DNA of 64,000 nt, from assembly GCF_002356315.1 (NCBI RefSeq), contig NZ_AP018164.1, positions 744,001 to 808,000 of the forward strand, written 5' to 3'. Positions within the stretch are counted from its first letter, which is position 1, and each line of letters starts with the position of its first letter. The notes below the pieces were generated by a model. That model was given only the letters and a program-made list of their open reading frames with translations. It did no database searches and was not told the origin of the DNA. Position numbers and translations under genes: made by a program. The stretch is from Mycobacterium shigaense (GTDB lineage: Bacteria; Actinomycetota; Actinomycetes; Mycobacteriales; Mycobacteriaceae). Shown here piece after piece: positions 46,050 to 53,386 of this stretch.

Positions 46050-47147
46050 CTATTGATCCGCGTCGGCGGCGAACCGGCGTGCCAGCGTCGTGCGGTCCAG
46101 CTTGCCGATACCGCGTCGCGGCAGCGCGTCGACGACGTGTAGCTCGCGGGGGGCCGCGGTGGGGTCCAGCGTGTGGCCCAGGTGGGCGCGCAGCGCCTCG
46201 AGCGTCGGGGCCGTCCACCCGTCGCGCACCACGATCGCGGCCACCACGCGCTGTCCCAGCCGGTTGTCGGCGACACCGAATACCGCGCAGTCGCCGACGG
46301 CGGGATGGGTGGCCAGCGCCGCCTCGACCGGCTGCGGCAGGACCGTCAGCCCGCCCGAGCTGATCGCGTCGTCGGCGCGGCCGAGCACGGTCAGCACCCC
46401 CGCGTCGTCGATCGAACCCAGGTCGTCGGTGTGAAACCAGCCGGGCTCGGCGAACGGGTCGGGATCGACCGGGTTGCGATAGCCCTTGGCCAGCGTCGCG
46501 CCGCCGATCGCGATGCGCTCGTCCACCACCCGCAGCGCGACGCCGTCCAGCGCGACGCCGTCGTAGACGCAGCCGCCCGCCGTCTCACTCATGCCGTAGG
46601 TGCGCACCACCGCGATGCCCGCGGCCGCCGCCGCGTCCAGGACCGGTCGCGGCGCCGGGCCGCCGCCCAGCAGCACGGCGTCCAATTCGGCCAGGGCGGC
46701 GGTGGCGGCCGGGTCGGCGAGGGCCTTGGCCAGCTGGGCGGCGACCAGCGACGTGTAGCGGCGGCCGGTGCCCAGCGCGCGCACCGCGGCGGGGAGCTCG
46801 GCCGGGTCAAACCCGTGGGAAACGTTGAGTTCGACCGGAGTCGAGCCGGCGACCAGGCTGCGCACCAGCACCTGGGTGCCGGCGATGTGGTGGGGCGGCA
46901 GCGCCAGCAGCCAGCTGCCCGGGCCGCCGAGGCGATCGTGGGTGGCGCGCACGCCGGCGGTCAGCGCCGCGGCCGTCAGCAGCGCCCCTTTGGGAGCGCC
47001 CGTGGTTCCCGACGTCGTCACCACCAGGGCCACGTCGTCGTCGATGGGTTCCCCGATGCGCAGCGCGGGCGGTGGTTCGCCCGGACCCACCGCGACCAGG
47101 GCGGGATCGCGGCCGGCCAGGACTCGCTCCAGGGCGGGCAGCAACAC
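46050..47147 (-). CDS. menE: o-Succinylbenzoate-CoA ligase MenE
   Basis: 365 residues from the GTG at 47147, the first canonical start. An ANL-family adenylating enzyme that makes OSB-CoA for menaquinone: the AMP-binding loop VVTTSGTTGAPKGALL, then YGMSETAGGCVYDG, WFHTDDLG and the C-terminal catalytic Lys in GIGKLDR. Similarity to the M. tuberculosis N-terminus (VLRALPVSPGSAS) continues in frame upstream to an ATA at 47195-47193, which overlaps the stop of the previous gene as ATAG; an ancestral ATG there would give the usual ATGA-like overlap. So the true start may be a non-standard ATA, adding 16 residues. Confidence 0.93.
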   Translation of the reverse strand: MLLPALERVLAGRDPALVAVGPGEPPPALRIGEPIDDDVALVVTTSGTTGAPKGALLTAAALTAGVRATHDRLGGPGSWLLALPPHHIAGTQVLVRSLVAGSTPVELNVSHGFDPAELPAAVRALGTGRRYTSLVAAQLAKALADPAATAALAELDAVLLGGGPAPRPVLDAAAAAGIAVVRTYGMSETAGGCVYDGVALDGVALRVVDERIAIGGATLAKGYRNPVDPDPFAEPGWFHTDDLGSIDDAGVLTVLGRADDAISSGGLTVLPQPVEAALATHPAVGDCAVFGVADNRLGQRVVAAIVVRDGWTAPTLEALRAHLGHTLDPTAAPRELHVVDALPRRGIGKLDRTTLARRFAADADQ

Positions 47148-47191
47148 TGCGCTGGCCGAGCCGGGGGAGACGGGCAGCGCACGCAGAACAG

Positions 47192-47530
47192 CTATGTGTG
47201 CGCCTCGCCGTTCGGACCGCCGCCGTCGAGTTCGTTGTGCTCGTCGTCGTGCGGGTCGTCCAGCGGCCAGCCCTGCGCGGCCAGCCGGGTCCGTACCCGC
47301 TCGATGTCCGCCTCGGACGGCAGCTCGTCGGTGAGCTTGCTGATCAGCACTCCGATGTCGATCTTGTCGAAGTCGCCGCGCAGGATCAGCTCGTTGGCCA
47401 CCAGCTTGACCTCATCGTTGGTCAGGCGATTGGCAAGCAATGCCAGTAGCGCAAACGAGTCGGTCGGCGGAATGCCGTCGGGGTATCCCGCCCGCAACCA
47501 CGAGACCACCGAGGTGAGGAATCGGTTCAC
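47192..47530 (-). CDS. DUF3349-family small protein (Rv0543c type)
   Basis: 112 residues, ATG at 47530. An all-helical soluble protein (TSVVSWLRAGYPDGIPPTDS, then FALLALLANRLTNDEVKLVA) with an acidic tail. Structures of this family show a helical bundle with no known enzyme activity. Its stop overlaps the candidate ATA start of menE. Conserved next to menE in mycobacteria, but its link to menaquinone synthesis is only positional. Confidence 0.87.
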   Translation of the reverse strand: MNRFLTSVVSWLRAGYPDGIPPTDSFALLALLANRLTNDEVKLVANELILRGDFDKIDIGVLISKLTDELPSEADIERVRTRLAAQGWPLDDPHDDEHNELDGGGPNGEAHT

Positions 47531-47583
47531 TTAGATCAACTCCGCCCGGGGGCTCGGTAGTTCGGGTGGACGACGATTCAATG

Positions 47584-47883
47584 CTACTTTAGCTTGGCTC
47601 CCAGGAACGGATAGCCGGTGTGGTGCGCGATGAAATCGCGGGCGATGTAGAGCACCCCGATGACGATCACCGCGACAACCAGCGCGTAGATCAGCCACGC
47701 CAGGCCGGACAGCACCGGGTTGGGACGCGCCGTGGTCCCGTCGGCGCCGGCTCCTCCGGCACCGAGCGCCTGCAGCCGGATGCCGACGGCGAACAGCCCG
47801 GGCAGGAACGCGCCGGCCAGCATGCTGAACAGCAGGATTTTCAGGGTGGCTTCGTAGTTGAACCAGTCGCCGAAGTGGCTCAT
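47584..47883 (-). CDS. Two-segment membrane protein (Rv0544c type)
   Basis: 99 residues, ATG at 47883, overlapping the pitA stop by 4 bases, so the two are translationally linked. Membrane segments at about 13-36 (ATLKILLFSMLAGAFLPGLF) and 60-82 (LAWLIYALVVAVIVIGVLYI) with a Gly/Ala-rich loop between. Conserved partner of pitA in mycobacteria; a regulatory or accessory role in phosphate uptake is possible but not shown. Confidence 0.83.
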   Translation of the reverse strand: MSHFGDWFNYEATLKILLFSMLAGAFLPGLFAVGIRLQALGAGGAGADGTTARPNPVLSGLAWLIYALVVAVIVIGVLYIARDFIAHHTGYPFLGAKLK

Positions 47884-49091
47884 GAGGGGCTCCCCGCGCT
47901 CACCGTGTCGTCGCCGACCTTGGGGCCGCCGGAGGTCTTCTGATCTTCCGTGCCGTCCAGTCCGGCGGTCAGGTCGCCCTTCCATTCGTCGTTGACGTTG
48001 TTGTGGTCGACCTTGGTCTTGCGCGAGCGCTGGTAGATGACGGCGGACACCGCGACCAGCAGCCCGAAGCCGACGATCGCGCCGGGGTAGCCGCCGATGT
48101 AGTGGACGATCCAGTAGGTGACGGCTCCGACCAGACCGGCCAGCGGAAGCGTCACCAACCAGGCGACAGCCATCCGGCCGGCCACGCCCCAGCGGACCTC
48201 GCCGCCTGGCTTGCCCAGGCCGCTGCCCATCACCGAACCGGTGCAGACCTGGGTGGTCGACAGCGCGTAGCCGAAGTGGGCCGACAGCAGAATGACTGCG
48301 GCCGAGGACGACTCGGCGGCCATCCCCTGCGGCGACGAGATTTCGACGAGGCCCTTGCCCAGGGTGCGGATGATCCGCCAGCCGCCCAGGTAGGTACCGG
48401 TGGCCATGGCCAGCGCGCAGGCGACGATCACCCACAGCGGCGGCACCGCGGCGCTCTTGCTGACGGAGCCGTAGGACATCAGTGCCAGGAAGATGATGCC
48501 CATCGTCTTCTGGGCGTCGTTGGTGCCGTGCGCCAGCGAGACCAGCGACGCGGAGCCGATCTGGCCGCGCCGGAACCCGGCCTCGGTGCGTTCCTTTTGC
48601 AGGCCCCGGGTGATCCGGAAGACCAGCCAGGTCGCGACCGCCCCGACCACGATGGCCAGGAACACCGACACGATGGCCGGGATGATCGCCTTGGACATCA
48701 CGCCCTTCCAGATCACCCCGTGCGCGCCCACGGCCGCGATCGTGGCGCCGACGATGCCGCCGATCAACGCGTGCGAGGAGCTCGAGGGGATACCGAGGAG
48801 CCAGGTCAGCAGGTTCCAGACGACGCCGCCGACCAGGCCGGCGAACACGAGTTCCAGTGTCACTACGCTGGAATCGATGAGTCCCTTGGCGATCGTCGCC
48901 GCGACCGTCGTCGACAGGAAGGCGCCGACGAGGTTGAGCGCGGCGGAGAGCGCTACTGCCGTTTTGGGCTTCAGCGCGCCACTGGCGATAGAGGTCGCCA
49001 TCGCGTTCGCGGTGTCATGGAAGCCGTTGGTGAAATCGAAAGCCAATGCCGTGACTACGACAATGATCAAGAGGAACAGTTGTATGTCCAC
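47880..49091 (-). CDS. pitA: Low-affinity inorganic phosphate transporter PitA
   Basis: 403 residues from the GTG at 49091 (V-D-I-Q-L-F-L-L), chosen by comparison with the M. tuberculosis N-terminus; an earlier start at 49118 is possible. PiT-family signatures occur in both halves: FTNGFHDTANAMATSIASGA and SLAHGTNDAQKTMGIIFLAL, each with the GxxDx(A)N-type phosphate and cation site. About ten membrane segments and a hydrophilic acidic tail. It imports phosphate as a metal-phosphate complex with protons. First gene of a pair with the small membrane protein. Confidence 0.93.
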   Translation of the reverse strand: MDIQLFLLIIVVVTALAFDFTNGFHDTANAMATSIASGALKPKTAVALSAALNLVGAFLSTTVAATIAKGLIDSSVVTLELVFAGLVGGVVWNLLTWLLGIPSSSSHALIGGIVGATIAAVGAHGVIWKGVMSKAIIPAIVSVFLAIVVGAVATWLVFRITRGLQKERTEAGFRRGQIGSASLVSLAHGTNDAQKTMGIIFLALMSYGSVSKSAAVPPLWVIVACALAMATGTYLGGWRIIRTLGKGLVEISSPQGMAAESSSAAVILLSAHFGYALSTTQVCTGSVMGSGLGKPGGEVRWGVAGRMAVAWLVTLPLAGLVGAVTYWIVHYIGGYPGAIVGFGLLVAVSAVIYQRSRKTKVDHNNVNDEWKGDLTAGLDGTEDQKTSGGPKVGDDTVSAGSPS

Positions 49092-49188
49092 AGGCCCTGA
49101 TTCTGGTGGTAGGAGCAATCCATTGTCGAATGCACACGGAGCGGAAACGCAGGTTGGCTAGGAATCGTCGCCAGATGTTACCTGTCAG

Positions 49189-49596
49189 TTAACCGGCCTT
49201 TCCCTGTTGTTCATTTCGACTGTCGCGCCGCAATGGATGCTCCGGCGGCACCTCGACGAAGATCAGCGTAAGGCCATCCGGATCCGTCACGTGCATCTCG
49301 TTCAAGCCCCACGGCTCGCGGCGCGCTTCGCGGGCAATCTGTACTCCGCGGCCCTGCAGTTCGGCCTGGGTGGCCTCGATGTCGCGGACCTGCAACCACA
49401 GCGCGCCGGGGAAGGCCGCCTGCGCGGGATCGGGCTCGCCGTAACCGGCCAGCTCCAGCAGGGACTGACCCGCAAAAAACACTGTGCCAGCACCGTAGTC
49501 GCGCCAAATCGCCAGCCCGAGCTCGTCGCGGTAGAAGGCTAGCGACCGCTGATAGTCCGAGGGTCGCAGCAGCATCCGGCTGGCCAGGATTTCCAT
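49189..49596 (-). CDS. VOC-family (glyoxalase/bleomycin-resistance fold) protein (Rv0546c type)
   Basis: 135 residues, ATG at 49596. One VOC module: MLLRPSDYQRSLAFYRDELG at the start and EMHVTDPDGLTLIFVEV at the end, which carries the usual metal-ligand Glu. A basic tail follows. Members isomerise or open small molecules or bind drugs; the substrate is unknown. It is 22 bases from the SDR gene upstream and probably in its operon. Confidence 0.87.
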   Translation of the reverse strand: MEILASRMLLRPSDYQRSLAFYRDELGLAIWRDYGAGTVFFAGQSLLELAGYGEPDPAQAAFPGALWLQVRDIEATQAELQGRGVQIAREARREPWGLNEMHVTDPDGLTLIFVEVPPEHPLRRDSRNEQQGKAG

Positions 49597-49618
49597 GCTG
49601 TCGTGTCTACCACTCGGC

Positions 49619-50515
49619 TCAGCCGTCGCTGGTGTTGTTGGGCTGCAGCGTCTGGCGTTGCATGACGGCGTTGACCCAGCGGGGGCCGAACGTGTCCAGC
49701 GCCTTGGCCGCCGCCCGCATCCGCGGCGCGATGCGCACCGGGCGGGTGCGGGCGGCGGTGATCATCCACTCGGCGGCCTCCTGCGACGTCAGCGCCGGCA
49801 TGCCCGCGTAGGCCTTGGTCGGCGCGATCATCGGGGTGGCCACCAGCGGGTAGTACAGCGTGGTCGAATGCACGCCCTGGTGGCCCCATTCCGTTTCGAC
49901 GACCCGGCTCACCGTCGACAGCGCGGCCTTGGACGCGTTGTAGACCGCGAACAGCGGCGACGCCTCCGACAGCACCCCCCACGTCGACACATTGATGATG
50001 TGGCCGTCGCCGCGCTCGATCATGCCGGGCGCCAGGCCGCGGATCAGCCGCAGCGGCGCGTAGTAGTTCAGCACCATGGTCCGCTCGACGTCGTGCCATC
50101 GCTCGAGCGATTCGGCCAGCGGCCGCCGGATGGACCGGCCGGCGTTGTTGATCAGGATGTCGACCCCGCCCAGGCGCTGTTCGACGTCGGCGATCAACGC
50201 GTCGACGGCGTCCATGTCCGAGACGTCGCACGGGATCGCGATGACGTCACCGCCGGCCACGGTGATCCGCTCGGCCAGCGCGTCCAAGAGTTCTGCGCGC
50301 CGGGCGACGACGACCACCGTCGCGCCCTGACGGGCGAACTCCTCGGCCCCCGCCTCGCCGATGCCCGACGAGGCCCCGGTCAACAGGATGCGTTTGCCGG
50401 CGAGTTCGACGGGCTTGATCGCCGGGCGGTTGACCAGAAGCTGCGGCGCAATCGGGGGTCGCATGGTCGCCAATACGAACTGGTCGGTCAGCCGGCGCAG
50501 GGGACTCTTACTCAC
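49619..50515 (-). CDS. Short-chain dehydrogenase/reductase (Rv0547c type)
   Basis: 298 residues from the GTG at 50515. The NAD(P) motif is LTGASSGIGEAGAEEF near residue 45, INNAGRS supports it, and the catalytic YxxxK is FAVYNASKAAL. A 40-residue N-terminal extension (RPPIAPQLLVNRPAIKPVEL) before the Rossmann fold is conserved in mycobacterial members. Likely an NADP-dependent alcohol or ketone oxidoreductase of lipid type. It is 33 bases downstream of menB, so probably cotranscribed. Confidence 0.9.
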   Translation of the reverse strand: MSKSPLRRLTDQFVLATMRPPIAPQLLVNRPAIKPVELAGKRILLTGASSGIGEAGAEEFARQGATVVVVARRAELLDALAERITVAGGDVIAIPCDVSDMDAVDALIADVEQRLGGVDILINNAGRSIRRPLAESLERWHDVERTMVLNYYAPLRLIRGLAPGMIERGDGHIINVSTWGVLSEASPLFAVYNASKAALSTVSRVVETEWGHQGVHSTTLYYPLVATPMIAPTKAYAGMPALTSQEAAEWMITAARTRPVRIAPRMRAAAKALDTFGPRWVNAVMQRQTLQPNNTSDG

Positions 50516-50548
50516 GACGGGAGTCTAGGCGGGGGCTCACCCAGCGCC

Positions 50549-51451
50549 CTAGAAATACCGCGGGAAGGGGCTCCAGTCGGGGTTGCGCTTCTCCAGGAAA
50601 GCGTCGCGGCCCTCGACGGCCTCGTCGGTCATGTACGCCAGCCGGGTGGCCTCGCCGGCGAACAGTTGCTGGCCCACCAGCCCGTCGTCGAGCAGGTTGA
50701 ACGCGAACTTCAGCATCCGTTGCGCCTGGGGCGATTTGGCGTTGATCTCGCGCGCCCACTGAATAGCCTCGGTTTCCAGCTCGGCGTGGTCGACGACGGC
50801 GTTGACCGCACCCATGTGGTGCATCTGCTCGGCGGTGTAGGGGCGGCCCAGGAAGAAGATCTCGCGGGCGAACTTCTGGCCGACCTGCCGAGCCAGGTAC
50901 GCGCTGCCGTAGCCCCCGTCGAAGCTGCCCACGTCGGCGTCGGTCTGTTTGAACCGCGCATGCTCGCGGCTGGCCAGCGTCAGGTCGCAGACCACGTGCA
51001 GGCTGTGCCCGCCGCCGGCGGCCCACCCGTTGACCAGGCAGATCACCACCTTGGGCATGAACCGGATCAGCCGCTGCACCTCGAGAATGTGCAGCCTGCC
51101 TGCGCGGGCCGCGTCGATCGTCTCGGCGGTGTCTCCGCTGGCGTATTGATAGCCCGAGCGCCCGCGGATGCGCTGATCGCCGCCGGAACAGAACGCCCAG
51201 CCGCCGTCCTTCGGCGACGGCCCGTTGCCGGTCAACAGCACCACCCCGACGTCGGACGACATCCGGGCGTGGTCGAGCACCCGGTAGAGCTCGTCGACGG
51301 TGTGCGGCCGAAATGCGTTGCGCACCTCGGGCCGGTCGAACGCCACGCGCACGGTCGCGTCGTCGACGTGCCGGTGGTACGTGATGTCGGTCAGATCGCC
51401 GAAGCCGTCGACCTCGCGCCAGACCTGGGCATCAAAGGGGTTGTCACTCAA
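50549..51451 (-). CDS. menB: 1,4-dihydroxy-2-naphthoyl-CoA synthase MenB
   Basis: 300 residues from a TTG at 51451. The start is well defined: an in-frame TAG lies six codons upstream and AGAGGAG precedes the TTG by 10 bases, although similarity to the longer M. tuberculosis N-terminus (STALSDNPFD) extends three codons further. A crotonase-fold enzyme closing OSB-CoA to dihydroxynaphthoyl-CoA: GWAFCSGGDQRIRGRSGYQY forms the oxyanion hole, DADVGSFDGGYGSAYLAR carries the catalytic Asp, and the C-terminus WSPFPRYF is family-typical. Sits apart from menE but close to the menC-menD group. Confidence 0.95.
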   Translation of the reverse strand: MSDNPFDAQVWREVDGFGDLTDITYHRHVDDATVRVAFDRPEVRNAFRPHTVDELYRVLDHARMSSDVGVVLLTGNGPSPKDGGWAFCSGGDQRIRGRSGYQYASGDTAETIDAARAGRLHILEVQRLIRFMPKVVICLVNGWAAGGGHSLHVVCDLTLASREHARFKQTDADVGSFDGGYGSAYLARQVGQKFAREIFFLGRPYTAEQMHHMGAVNAVVDHAELETEAIQWAREINAKSPQAQRMLKFAFNLLDDGLVGQQLFAGEATRLAYMTDEAVEGRDAFLEKRNPDWSPFPRYF

Positions 51452-51720
51452 GGCTGTTGAACTCCTCTACCGGGTCCGGGCGGAATACCGGGCACACCCC
51501 GGCCAGCGCCTCGAACTCGTCGGGGCGCCCGTCTTCTAACAACCCAGAGCGTTTCATGAAGCCCATGCCGGTCGGCATCTCGGTCGGAAAGGCCCGCAGG
51601 ATCGGACGCGCCGCGTCGGCGGGCAACTCCACCATCCGCACCCGGAAATCCGTCCACCAGCTACCGTTTGCCGTCCACGGTGCCTGAGTCCGTCGGGCGT
51701 ACCCATGCCTGACACAGTAG
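51444..51720 (-). pseudogene. C-terminal fragment of a deazaflavin/nitroreductase-like protein
   Basis: An open frame without a good start runs from the stop of the aldo/keto reductase gene to TGA at 51444. It reads TANGSWWTDFRVRMVELPAD, then PILRAFPTEMPTGMGFMKRS, and a final RPDEFEALAGVCPVFRPDPV. This looks like the C-terminal part of a mycobacterial deazaflavin-dependent oxidoreductase-like protein whose 5' part is missing. ATG at 51641 would give 65 residues. M. tuberculosis has the VapBC3 toxin-antitoxin genes here instead. It overlaps the menB start by 8 bases. Confidence 0.5.
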
Positions 51721-52659
51721 TCAGGTTTGCGGCGCCTCCAGGAAGGGTTCGACGCCGTGCGCCCAGGGGTCGGCCCCGGGTGTGGCGACGGCGTCCAGCC
51801 GGGCCATCGCGTCGGCGCCGAGCGTGACGCCCGCCGCGCCGAGGTTCTCCTGCAGGTGCGCGACCGACCGGGTGCCCGGGATCAGGAAGGTGTTCGGCGC
51901 GTGCGCCAGGATCCAAGCCAGCCCGACCTGCGCCGGTGTGACGCCGAGTTGGGCGGCGATGTCCACCACGACGGCGTTGTCGGTCGCCTTGGGGAACCCC
52001 GGGAACGCCGACCCCAGCGGGAAATACGGCACCCACGCGATGCCCTCCGCCACGCAGACGTCGACCATCTCCTCCTGGGAGCGGTCGAGCAGGCTGTAGG
52101 CGTTCTGCACGCACACGATCCCGGCGGGCAGTGCGCGCCGCAGCACGTCCAGCGGCACGCTGCTGATCCCGATCGCGCCGATCTTGCCCTCGTCGCGCAG
52201 TGCGATCATCTCGGCCAGCTGGTCGTCCAGGTCGACGATCTGGTCGCCCTCGGCGCCCACGCCGGGACCCAGATCCATCCGCCGCAAGTTGACCACCGGG
52301 ACGCGGTCCAGGCCGAGTTGGCTCAGGTCGTCCTCGACGGCGCCGCGCAGCTCGGCGGGCCGCTGCGCGGCGGTCAGCGGAATCAGTTCTTCGCCGGTGT
52401 GGCGCGCGCCGACTTTGCTGACGATGACGAGGTCGTCGGGGTACGGCGCCAGCGCCGCGCGGATGCGGCGATTGACCTCGCCGGGGCCGTAGAACGACGC
52501 GGTGTCGATGTGGTTGACACCGAGTTCGACGGCGCGACGCAGCACCGCGATGGCGTCGTCGGGCGAGGTCTCGAACAGTTGCATGGCGCCGTACCCGACG
52601 CGGGCTACCAGGTGAATGCCGATGTTGCCGAGGCCGCCGGGGTGTGGCTTGTCCGTCAT
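51721..52659 (-). CDS. Aldo/keto reductase
   Basis: 312 residues, ATG at 52659. An AKR barrel: VNHIDTASFYGPGEVNRRIR holds the catalytic Asp and Tyr, VIVSKVGAR the Lys. At the expected His place the sequence reads VVNLRRMDLG rather than the usual xxxHxxD, so the catalytic His is changed to Arg or displaced. The nucleotide-binding end is FLIPGTRSVAHLQENLGA. Divergent from a TetR-type regulator whose operators lie in the 84-base gap, so expression is probably induced by the regulator's ligand. Absent from this place in M. tuberculosis. Confidence 0.88.
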   Translation of the reverse strand: MTDKPHPGGLGNIGIHLVARVGYGAMQLFETSPDDAIAVLRRAVELGVNHIDTASFYGPGEVNRRIRAALAPYPDDLVIVSKVGARHTGEELIPLTAAQRPAELRGAVEDDLSQLGLDRVPVVNLRRMDLGPGVGAEGDQIVDLDDQLAEMIALRDEGKIGAIGISSVPLDVLRRALPAGIVCVQNAYSLLDRSQEEMVDVCVAEGIAWVPYFPLGSAFPGFPKATDNAVVVDIAAQLGVTPAQVGLAWILAHAPNTFLIPGTRSVAHLQENLGAAGVTLGADAMARLDAVATPGADPWAHGVEPFLEAPQT

Positions 52660-52692
52660 GGTGTTCCCTATCCCGTGAGACACTGGAGAGAT

Positions 52693-52708
52693 GCGGAGGT
52701 TCCTCCGC
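52693..52708. promoter_or_regulatory. Palindromic operator 1 for the TetR-type regulator
   Basis: GCGGAGG and CCTCCGC separated by TT. It shares the core CGGAGG-N2-CCTCCG with the second site; the two centres are 35 bases apart. It lies 34 bases from the aldo/keto reductase start, within its likely promoter. Confidence 0.7.
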
Positions 52709-52728
52709 TTGACCGAGCGTAGCAGAAA

Positions 52729-52742
52729 CGGAGGATCCTCCG
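52729..52742. promoter_or_regulatory. Palindromic operator 2 overlapping the TetR gene ribosome site
   Basis: CGGAGGATCCTCCG, a perfect 14-base palindrome. Its left arm GGAGG is also the ribosome site of the TetR gene, 9 bases before the TTG start at 52744, so a bound repressor or a hairpin would directly limit the gene's own expression. Confidence 0.7.
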
Positions 52743-52743
52743 C

Positions 52744-53292
52744 TTGGCTGGCAGCACCCGGTCCGATGCGCGCCGGAATCGCGAGAAGCTCCTCGAGGTC
52801 GCCACGGCGGCCTTCGCCGGTGCCGAGGGGCGCCCGGTGTCGCTGGAGTCGATCGCGCGCGATGCCGGCGTCGGGATCGGCACGCTGTACCGGCATTTCC
52901 CGAGCCGCGAGGCGCTGGTCGAGGCGATTTTCCGCACCGAGCTCGCCGAAGTGGCCGCGGCCGCGGAACAGCTGCTGGACAGGCATCCCTCCCGAATTGC
53001 CCTGCGGCGCTGGATGGATCGCTACGCGAGCTTTGTCGCCGCCAAGAAGGGGATGGCCGAGACGCTGCACGCGATCTTCGACTCCGGCGCTCTTGCGCCC
53101 AGCCAGACGCGCGACAGCATCGCCGGTGCCGTCGGCCTGCTGTTGCGCGCCGGCGCCGACGATGGCAGCCTGCGCGCCGACGTCCTGGCCGACGACGTGG
53201 TCAGCAGCCTGATCGGAATCTTTCTGGCCAGCGGTTCGCCGGAGCAGACCGGCCGCATGCTCGACCTCTTGGTGGCCGGCATCGCAGCCTAG
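52744..53292 (+). CDS. TetR-family transcriptional regulator
   Basis: 182 residues from a TTG at 52744, with GGAGG inside a palindromic operator 9 bases upstream. The N-terminal helix-turn-helix is ESIARDAGVGIGTLYRHFPS at about residues 39-58, then the ligand-binding helices. It is divergent from the aldo/keto reductase gene, and the two copies of CGGAGG-N2-CCTCCG between them are the expected binding sites for control of both genes. The inducer is unknown. Not part of the M. tuberculosis order. Confidence 0.9.
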   Translation: MAGSTRSDARRNREKLLEVATAAFAGAEGRPVSLESIARDAGVGIGTLYRHFPSREALVEAIFRTELAEVAAAAEQLLDRHPSRIALRRWMDRYASFVAAKKGMAETLHAIFDSGALAPSQTRDSIAGAVGLLLRAGADDGSLRADVLADDVVSSLIGIFLASGSPEQTGRMLDLLVAGIAA

Positions 53293-53314
53293 GGCTCAGA
53301 CTCCCTCAGCCTCC

Positions 53315-53372
53315 CCGAACGTGACGGCACAGTCACGCTGGGCCTCGACCGTGACTGCAGCGTCACGTTCGG
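53315..53372. repeat. Nested palindromic intergenic repeat
   Basis: CCGAACGTGACG at 53315-53326 pairs exactly with CGTCACGTTCGG at 53361-53372. Between the ends are two smaller dyads, GTGACGGCACAGTCAC and GTGACTGCAGCGTCAC. It fills the gap between the convergent ends of the TetR and fadD8 genes, so it can form a strong hairpin in both transcripts and may act as a bidirectional terminator. I recall similar GTCACG-type palindromes scattered in mycobacterial genomes, so a dispersed repeat is also possible. Confidence 0.6.
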
Positions 53373-53386
53373 CCCCAGGCGAAGAA

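Noticed and set aside
44686..46218. 510-residue single ORF as an intact membrane protein
   Set aside because: The central part is Arg/Gly-rich and not membrane-like; the neighbouring frame there encodes the expected membrane segments, so the long ORF is a pseudogene that happens to stay open.
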